This document shows, in pieces, positions 49,531 through 54,729 of a stretch of DNA of 54,729 nucleotides (the stretch's first letter is position 1; every line of letters begins with the position of its first letter). This DNA comes from Planctomycetia bacterium. GTDB taxonomy: Bacteria > Planctomycetota > Planctomycetia > Pirellulales > Thermoguttaceae. Made by a program: the position numbers and the translations under genes. The DNA lies in NCBI GenBank assembly GCA_030527015.1, contig JAUNBR010000006.1, positions 21,452-76,180 of the forward strand, given 5' to 3'. Below the pieces are notes generated by a model, which worked only from the letters and a program-made list of their open reading frames with translations, ran no database searches and was not told where the DNA came from.

Positions 49531-51594
49531 ATGGAATCAACTACAGGGGGCGAAAGCACCCGTGAAATCATAAAGGACAAGCTGCGTCAGAATTTTGATG
49601 GCAAGATTGTCCGCAAAGACCTGACAAAGAAAATCAAGGAAGGTGCCAATGTGCCGGTGTATGTCCTTGAGTTTCTGTTGGGGCAATATTGCAGTTCGGA
49701 CGATGGTGAGGTTATCGAACAGGGGATGCAGAAAGTAAAGCATATTCTGGCGGACAACTTTGTCCGTCCGGATGAAGCACAGAAAATTCTGTCCATGCTC
49801 CGGCAGCGTGGCAGCCATACCGTCATTGATAAAATTACGGTCAACCTGAACATCAAACAGGATTGCCATGAGGCGGAATTCTCCAATCTTGGTCTGAAAG
49901 GTATACCTATTGGTGAGGAGTATCCGACAAAATTCGACAGACTTCTCTGTGGTGGTATTTGGTGCATCGTGCAGCTGGATTATGAGTATGTGGAGGAAGA
50001 TAAGAAAAATGGTACTCCCATCCGTATCCGTAAGCTGACGCCTATCCAAATGCCCCATGTGGACATCGACAAGTTGAAAGCTGGAAGAAAAGCCTTCACG
50101 AAAGATGAGTGGATTGATGTTCTTCTCCGTTCTATTGGAATAGAACCGGACGAGTTGCAGTACCGGGAGAAGTGGCTGTTGCTGGCTCGTATGCTGCCGC
50201 TTGTAGAAAATAATTTCAATTTGTGTGAATTAGGACCTCGTAGTACCGGAAAATCACACTTATTTAAGGAAATCTCTCCGAACAGTATTCTGGTGTCTGG
50301 CGGGCAGACCACGGTTGCCAATCTCTTTTATAACATGGCCCAAAAGACGGTCGGTCTGGTTGGATTGTGGGATTGTGTCGCTTTTGATGAAGTGGCAGGT
50401 ATCCATTTCAAAGATAACGACGGCATTCAAATCATGAAGGACTACATGGCCTCTGGCTCCTTTGCCCGTGGTAAGGAGGAAAAGGCGGCCTCGGCTTCTA
50501 TGGTTTTTGTGGGTAATATTAATCAGAGCGTGGATGTGCTGCTGAAAACTTCCAGCCTTTTTGACCCGTTCCCACCGGAAATGGGTACTGATACAGCATT
50601 TCTTGACCGTATGCACTGCTACATACCGGGCTGGGAAATTCCAAAGTTCAGACCGGAGCATTTTACCAATGACTATGGTTTTATCACAGACTATCTGGCA
50701 GAGTTTCTCCGGGAACTGCGCAAGGAACCATGCGGAGATGCTCTTGACCGATACTATCATTTGGGAAAGAACCTGAATCAGCGTGATACCATTGCAGTGC
50801 GTAAAATGGTCGGAGGATTCCTGAAGCTGATTTATCCAGACGGTGTATTCACGAAGGAGGAACTGGAAGAAGTGCTGCGGCTTTCGCTGGAGATGCGTCG
50901 CCGTGTTAAGGAGCAGCTGAAGAAGCTGGGCGGCATGGAATTCTATGATGTGAACTTCTCCTACATCGATAACAAGACCTTTGAGGAGCATTATGTTTCC
51001 GTACCGGAACAGGGCGGCGGCAAGCTGATACCGGAGGGAATGTGCAATCCGGGACAGGTTTATACTGTTTCTCAAGGTAAGTCCGGTATGATAGGTGTAT
51101 TCCGGTTGGAAAGCCAGATGCTGCCGGGAAGCGGCAAGTTTGAGCGTACAGGCATCGGTTCCGACCGTGACTGCAGGGAAGCAACGAACACGGCGTTCAA
51201 TTTCCTGAAAGCGAATGGAAACCGTATCAGCGGTTCCATCAGCACAATGACCAAGGATTACATTATCAATTATCAGGATTTACAGGGTATCGGGATGACC
51301 GGCAAGCTGGCGTTGCCGACGCTTATCGCACTTAGCTCCATTGCTCTTGGAAAACCTGCGCTGGGGTCATTGGCTGTGCTGGGTGAAATCAGTATCAGCG
51401 GCACTTTGATTAAGGCGGAGGAACTGGCAAATTCCCTGCAGGTATGCTTGGACAGCGGTGCAAAGAAAGTGCTGATACCAGCAACTTCGATGATTGATTT
51501 TGCCACAGTGCCACCGGATTTGATGAGCGCATTTCAGCTGATTCCGTATCAGAGTGCGGAGGATGCGGTGTTTAAGGCATTGGGCGTAGAATAA
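49531..51594 (+). CDS. brxL: BREX protein BrxL (AAA+ with Lon-like C-terminal domain)
   Basis: 687 aa. The AAA+ core has Walker A LGPRSTGKSHLFKEIS near residue 238 and Walker B GLWDCVAFDEVAGIHFKDND near residue 290. The C-terminal ~170 residues follow the Lon protease fold (KLALPTLIALSSIALGKPA, LAVLGEISISGTLIKAEELA, DSGAKKVLIPATS). Aligned by eye with Lon, the catalytic Ser position reads Thr (GMTGK for GPSAG) and the catalytic Lys position reads Ser, so peptidase activity is doubtful. BrxL is a DNA-binding ring needed for defence. GGGAGG precedes ATG 49531. Last intact gene of the operon. Confidence 0.94.
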   Translation: MESTTGGESTREIIKDKLRQNFDGKIVRKDLTKKIKEGANVPVYVLEFLLGQYCSSDDGEVIEQGMQKVKHILADNFVRPDEAQKILSMLRQRGSHTVIDKITVNLNIKQDCHEAEFSNLGLKGIPIGEEYPTKFDRLLCGGIWCIVQLDYEYVEEDKKNGTPIRIRKLTPIQMPHVDIDKLKAGRKAFTKDEWIDVLLRSIGIEPDELQYREKWLLLARMLPLVENNFNLCELGPRSTGKSHLFKEISPNSILVSGGQTTVANLFYNMAQKTVGLVGLWDCVAFDEVAGIHFKDNDGIQIMKDYMASGSFARGKEEKAASASMVFVGNINQSVDVLLKTSSLFDPFPPEMGTDTAFLDRMHCYIPGWEIPKFRPEHFTNDYGFITDYLAEFLRELRKEPCGDALDRYYHLGKNLNQRDTIAVRKMVGGFLKLIYPDGVFTKEELEEVLRLSLEMRRRVKEQLKKLGGMEFYDVNFSYIDNKTFEEHYVSVPEQGGGKLIPEGMCNPGQVYTVSQGKSGMIGVFRLESQMLPGSGKFERTGIGSDRDCREATNTAFNFLKANGNRISGSISTMTKDYIINYQDLQGIGMTGKLALPTLIALSSIALGKPALGSLAVLGEISISGTLIKAEELANSLQVCLDSGAKKVLIPATSMIDFATVPPDLMSAFQLIPYQSAEDAVFKALGVE

Positions 51595-51608
51595 GGAGGT
51601 GCAGCAAA

Positions 51609-51735
51609 ATGGCTGATGAAGAAAAAAGAATCTGGGGCATCCATACAAAAGACGACAATATGTTTTTACAAAAAGCGTGATTGCCATCGGCTGGAAAGAC
51701 ATGGGCGCCCTCAGTAAAATCGACGCAAGCCGAGT
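51609..51735 (+). pseudogene. Broken Mrr-like restriction endonuclease gene (N-terminus only)
   Basis: ATG 51609 with GGAGG upstream reads MADEEKRIWGIHTKDDNMFL and then QKA-stop at 51680. One extra base in the A-run at 51670-51674 would continue as QKSVIAIGWKDMGALSKI, the expected N-terminal domain of these endonucleases. Homology then stops at about 51720-51735, and a MITE begins at 51796. So the gene is both frameshifted and cut short; the frameshift is in a homopolymer and could be a sequencing error, the truncation not. Confidence 0.75.
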
Positions 51736-51795
51736 GCGTAAAGATGTTTATGAAACGGTTGATGTTCACGTGCTGCCTCGCCTCAGCCGTCGCCG

Positions 51796-51901
51796 AACGC
51801 TGGTTTCACTTTAAGTTTTCGTTTCGTGTGGCTCTGAAAGCAGACGTCTTCAGCGAAGCAAAACTGCTGAGGAAGCGGAAATTTATAGTGTATCGGGTAT
51901 A
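51796..51901 (+). repeat. MITE copy at the right border of the BREX island
   Basis: Left end CTGGTTTCACTTTAAGTTTT lacks the usual TATA (it reads AACG); right end GTATCGGGTATA is normal. It ends 31 bp before the next start codon. Confidence 0.85.
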
Positions 51902-51932
51902 AAAATACAGAAAGTGGAAGGAGAAAGAAAAA

Positions 51933-53120
51933 ATGGCACGGCACGGAAAACTATTTTTGGTCATTTTCGTACTGTGGATTTCGGTGTTTCACGTCACGGT
52001 TCATGCGGAATCGGAACGGGTAATATCCCCCAAAAAATACACGGCGGCGTATCTGACGACACAGGCTCAGGCGGATTCCCTGGATTCCCTGACGGCGGAG
52101 AATGACGCGCACACGTTTTTTCAGATGAAATACACAGCGGATTATAAACTGGACGCGTTACTGAAGGCGGATATACAGAACATGGAAGCCCTGGCGGCAT
52201 GGGTGCAGGAAAATCTCTTGAAACCCGGTGCCGTCTCAGATCTTATGTTTGGCGGCGGATGCAGTGTTTTCATGGCGAAAAATCCGGAGGGAAAAATTCT
52301 TTGCGGCAGAAATTATGATCAAGAACAAAACGCCCAGAACATTCTGGTACATGTCGTGCCGGGAAACGGGGATTATGAGTCATACTGCACCTGCGCCGGT
52401 GGATGGATTTTTCAGAAAGGAAGAATCGGACGGGACGAAATGGACGTATCCCTGCTTGCGGCGGCACCATATTTACTCATGGACGGCATGAATGAAAAAG
52501 GTCTTGTCGTCTCGGTTTTACAGCTGGATGGGCGGGGTACGGCACAACAGACGCAGGGGAAAAACAGCATTCAGACCACGGTGGCCATGCGGCTGGTGCT
52601 GGACCGAGCGGCGTCTGTCGAGCAGGCGTTAAATCTTTTAACGAAATATAACATGCATTCTGCTCTGCCGGACGTGAATTTCCATTTTTTCTTCGCCGAC
52701 GCGAGCGGACATTACTGTATACTGGAATATGAACCAGAAAATGGCGGAGTTCGTGCGAAAGGTTTTTTTGACGCGACGGACGCGTTTCCCGCCTGTCGGG
52801 ATCCGAAAAATACATATCGGCAAGTCACGAATTTTTATAAGCTTTATAAAGGACACGACGACGGAAGTTTCGGACTGGAGCGATATAACACAATAAAAAA
52901 AGAGCTGAAAAAACACGCTTACACGCTTAACGAGGAAAATGCCATGCAGCTTCTGGCAAAAGTTCGAATCGCCCGGGCTGCGCAGTGGAGTGTCGTTTAT
53001 AATTCACACGACTTTACCGCAAAGTTTTGTGTAAAAGAAAGCATTCATGATGTAAAGAAGAAGTCGAAGCACCGGACATACGATTATCGTCTTACGTTCG
53101 GAAAGCATGAAGGTCTGTAA
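51933..53120 (+). CDS. Secreted linear-amide C-N hydrolase (choloylglycine hydrolase/Ntn family)
   Basis: 395 aa; GGAAGGAG precedes the ATG. The signal peptide is KLFLVIFVLWISVFHVTVHA. After ~105 residues comes FGGGCSVFMAKNPEGKILCG then RNYD, the Ntn-hydrolase nucleophile Cys (GGC) with the family RNYD motif; the enzyme would self-cleave before that Cys, so residues up to there are a propeptide. Later family stretches are MDGMNEKGLVVSVLQLDGRG and TVAMRLVLDRAASVEQALNL. The family includes bile salt hydrolases, penicillin V acylases and other amidases; the pre-Cys segment is longer than in bile salt hydrolases, so the substrate is open. Next gene is the HtrA-type protease. Confidence 0.85.
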   Translation: MARHGKLFLVIFVLWISVFHVTVHAESERVISPKKYTAAYLTTQAQADSLDSLTAENDAHTFFQMKYTADYKLDALLKADIQNMEALAAWVQENLLKPGAVSDLMFGGGCSVFMAKNPEGKILCGRNYDQEQNAQNILVHVVPGNGDYESYCTCAGGWIFQKGRIGRDEMDVSLLAAAPYLLMDGMNEKGLVVSVLQLDGRGTAQQTQGKNSIQTTVAMRLVLDRAASVEQALNLLTKYNMHSALPDVNFHFFFADASGHYCILEYEPENGGVRAKGFFDATDAFPACRDPKNTYRQVTNFYKLYKGHDDGSFGLERYNTIKKELKKHAYTLNEENAMQLLAKVRIARAAQWSVVYNSHDFTAKFCVKESIHDVKKKSKHRTYDYRLTFGKHEGL

Positions 53121-53121
53121 G

Positions 53122-53146
53122 GTTTCATCGTGCATCAGATATAAAT
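53122..53146 (+). repeat. MITE right-end fragment
   Basis: TTTCATCGTGCATCAGATATA directly after the amidase stop codon. Confidence 0.5.
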
Positions 53147-53255
53147 TATTACCATTTTTTCCGTTTTCCGGGAAACGAAATCTGAAATCCGTAATTTCAG
53201 GAGTTTTCGTTTTTTAGAATCGGAACGTCTTTATTTTAGAATAGTTATTACTCCT

Positions 53256-54611
53256 ATGAAAATTCGTCATTTAAATTTATGTATTTTATGTGTAATTTTA
53301 TCCTGCGTTATCGCGCCGTTATCCCACGCAGCGGAAGCGGAGAAATTAGACGCCACGTCTGCGCACGTGTTCATGTCCATCCAGAAGGCGGCGGAGAAGG
53401 CCACTTCGGCAGTCGTAGAGGTAATGCATGATGAAAGTTTTTTTCCATCCTCGAACGGTTCTGGGGTCATCATCTCCGCGGACGGATGGATCCTCACGAA
53501 CGCCCATGTGCTGAAAGGGAAAGAACGGGTATATGTCGAAACCGAGGAAGGGATTCTGTATGAATCGAAAAGCATTCATTATGACAGCGTTTCGGATATC
53601 GGCGTAATAAAAATTGACGCGAAAAAACCACTGCCGTTTTTAGATTTCGGATCGTCCGATGATTTAAAATTGGGAGAATCGGTACTGAGTGTCGGCTCAC
53701 CATTTTCGTTAGGAACGTCGGTCAGTTACGGAATCGTCAGCGCGAAATACCGTGCGCATCCTGGCGCGCACCGCAGGGACATGATTCAGACAGACGCGTT
53801 AATTAATCCGGGAAACAGCGGTGGAGCACTGGTAAATCTGAAAGGAGAACTGGTCGGTATCACCACTTCTCGTTACGCAAAACGTGACACACCACAAGGA
53901 ATCGGATTTTCCATTCCCTCCAGCGTGGCGCGGTGGGTGTATGAGCAGCTGAAAGAAAAAGGAAAAGTCGAAAGAAAACACGTGGGTCTGGAAATCACGA
54001 ATGTAAATGTTTCCGAATTAAAACGTCGGAATCTGCCGTTAAAGTTCGCGTTCCGTGTCACTCAGGTTAAGAAAGGGTCCCCGGCAGAAAAGGCAGGAAT
54101 TAAACAAAATGATTTAATCCTGGAAACGTGCATCGAAGGAAAGACGGAGCTTTTCCCCGATCTGGAAGAAAGAATCCCACGTCTGCCAGACGGAGAGAAA
54201 GTTATTTTTAAAATTCACCGTGCCGGCACTCCCGGGGATACGGTTCAGACGTTCGAGGTACCGGTGGAAACGAATCATGACTTTCAGGAAAGACCTGAAC
54301 ATGAACACCTACAGCCTGTCCTGGAAGGTCAAAACTTAATGATTTCAGACATCGGCATGACGTTAAAAATTGACACGGAATCAAAACCTCAAGTCACGAT
54401 TACAGAGGTTATTCCAGGCTCCGTGGCAGATGACTGTGAACTGAAACCCGGCATGAATATCATTTTATGGGGCGGTATGGAATTTAAAAACCTAGAACCT
54501 CTGGTCGGTGCTATTTCCACTACCTGCATTACGTGTGGGAAAATTTTGGTCATCTCAGAAAATGGTCATATAAAAAGTTTCTTGCTTAGAAAATATAATA
54601 TGAATATTTGA
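53256..54611 (+). CDS. HtrA/DegP-type serine protease with two PDZ domains
   Basis: 451 aa. Signal peptide LCILCVILSCVIAPLSHAA, so periplasmic. The trypsin-like domain has the triad His in ILTNAHVLKGKERV, Asp in SVSDIGVIKID and Ser in LINPGNSGGALVNLKGEL, followed by DTPQGIGFSIPSSVARWVY. Two PDZ domains follow at about 235-340 (VKKGSPAEKAGIKQNDLI) and 355-445 (VIPGSVADDCELKPGMNIIL). HtrA proteases degrade or refold damaged envelope proteins. No good ribosome site is visible before ATG 53256. 135 bp after the secreted amidase, on the same strand. Confidence 0.92.
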   Translation: MKIRHLNLCILCVILSCVIAPLSHAAEAEKLDATSAHVFMSIQKAAEKATSAVVEVMHDESFFPSSNGSGVIISADGWILTNAHVLKGKERVYVETEEGILYESKSIHYDSVSDIGVIKIDAKKPLPFLDFGSSDDLKLGESVLSVGSPFSLGTSVSYGIVSAKYRAHPGAHRRDMIQTDALINPGNSGGALVNLKGELVGITTSRYAKRDTPQGIGFSIPSSVARWVYEQLKEKGKVERKHVGLEITNVNVSELKRRNLPLKFAFRVTQVKKGSPAEKAGIKQNDLILETCIEGKTELFPDLEERIPRLPDGEKVIFKIHRAGTPGDTVQTFEVPVETNHDFQERPEHEHLQPVLEGQNLMISDIGMTLKIDTESKPQVTITEVIPGSVADDCELKPGMNIILWGGMEFKNLEPLVGAISTTCITCGKILVISENGHIKSFLLRKYNMNI

Positions 54612-54666
54612 AAGAAGAATTTTTTGATAATCACTACTGTTTTTTCTCATCTGAGTGTATCATGTT

Positions 54667-54729
54667 ATATGTATCTGGTTCCAATTTAAAATTTCGTTTT
54701 GTGCGGCTCTGAAAGCAGGCTTTTTCAGC
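54667..54729 (+). repeat. MITE, cut by the window end
   Basis: Left part only: CTGGTTCCAATTTAAAATTT then TGTGCGGCTCTGAAAGCAGG. Same subtype as 11173 and 14684. Continues outside the window. Confidence 0.8.

Larger units (their letters stand above)
37168..51735 (+). other. BREX type 1 phage-defence island
   Basis: Gene order is brxA, brxB, brxC, pglX (5' part), DUF559 nuclease, pglX (3' part), DUF1016 nuclease, pglZ, brxL, then a broken Mrr-like gene. All are on the plus strand with gaps of 4-17 bp except the 143-bp hairpin region, so one operon. BREX methylates host DNA at a non-palindromic adenine site and blocks phage replication. Nothing here matches the host's MITE pattern, and by eye the codon usage is richer in CTG, CAG and GCC than the flanks. 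Both points suggest recent transfer. Confidence 0.92.

Overview
The window looks like the chromosome of a planctomycete (Planctomycetota, PVC group), probably from an animal gut. The planctomycete reading rests on several genes: a secreted Ig/fibronectin-like protein of a planctomycete type (871), a helix-turn-helix plus receiver regulator (8146), a twin-arginine Gfo/Idh/MocA oxidoreductase (29212), an octahaem cytochrome fused to HEAT and TPR repeats (31433), lipid A synthesis (lpxK) and an RNase P RNA with a large insertion. The gut reading is weaker: a secreted choloylglycine-hydrolase-like enzyme, a BASS transporter, and a defence island with hairpins typical of gut Firmicutes. This is inference from gene content, not a phylogeny.

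Two things dominate. (1) Almost every intergenic gap outside 37.2-51.7 kb holds one or more copies of a ~105-bp element with imperfect ~26-bp terminal inverted repeats, TA at both ends and a central hairpin. About 40 full, truncated or hybrid copies are visible. Two sit inside a broken IS630-family transposase at 13.0-14.2 kb. Removing each on paper with one TA copy rejoins the transposase frame, and the IS ends resemble the element ends. I read the family as an IS630-related MITE. (2) 37.17-51.6 kb is a complete BREX type 1 operon: brxA-brxB-brxC-pglX-pglZ-brxL. Its methyltransferase gene is split into an 858-aa and a 295-aa reading frame, with a DUF559 nuclease gene and a GC-rich hairpin cluster between them. 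A DUF1016/YhcG nuclease gene lies between pglX and pglZ, and a broken Mrr-like gene follows brxL. The island has no MITE copy and is probably acquired.

Layout: 1-5 kb, unknown partial gene, secreted protein, holA. 5-8.7 kb, lpxK directly behind the RNase P RNA gene, then a structured leader and an HTH-receiver regulator. 9-12.4 kb, rhomboid protease, fabZ, a tiny basic protein, BASS transporter. 12.8-15.3 kb, IS630 remnant between 160-bp direct repeats, small membrane protein, tRNA-Met. 15.9-21.5 kb, one-carbon and arginine metabolism (homocysteine methyltransferase/MTHFR fusion, argJ, fhs). 22.5-26.5 kb, ROK-Mth938 fusion and a coupled sirohaem-reductase-like/hydroxyacyl-CoA dehydrogenase pair. 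27.6-33.8 kb, sugar isomerase-like TIM barrel, Gfo/Idh oxidoreductase, multihaem cytochrome. 34.5-37.1 kb, purM and yceH. 37.2-51.7 kb, BREX island. 51.9-54.6 kb, secreted Ntn-hydrolase and HtrA-type protease.

All family calls come from reading motifs by eye; no database search was possible. Repeat boundaries are good to a few bases for intact copies and approximate for degenerate ones.
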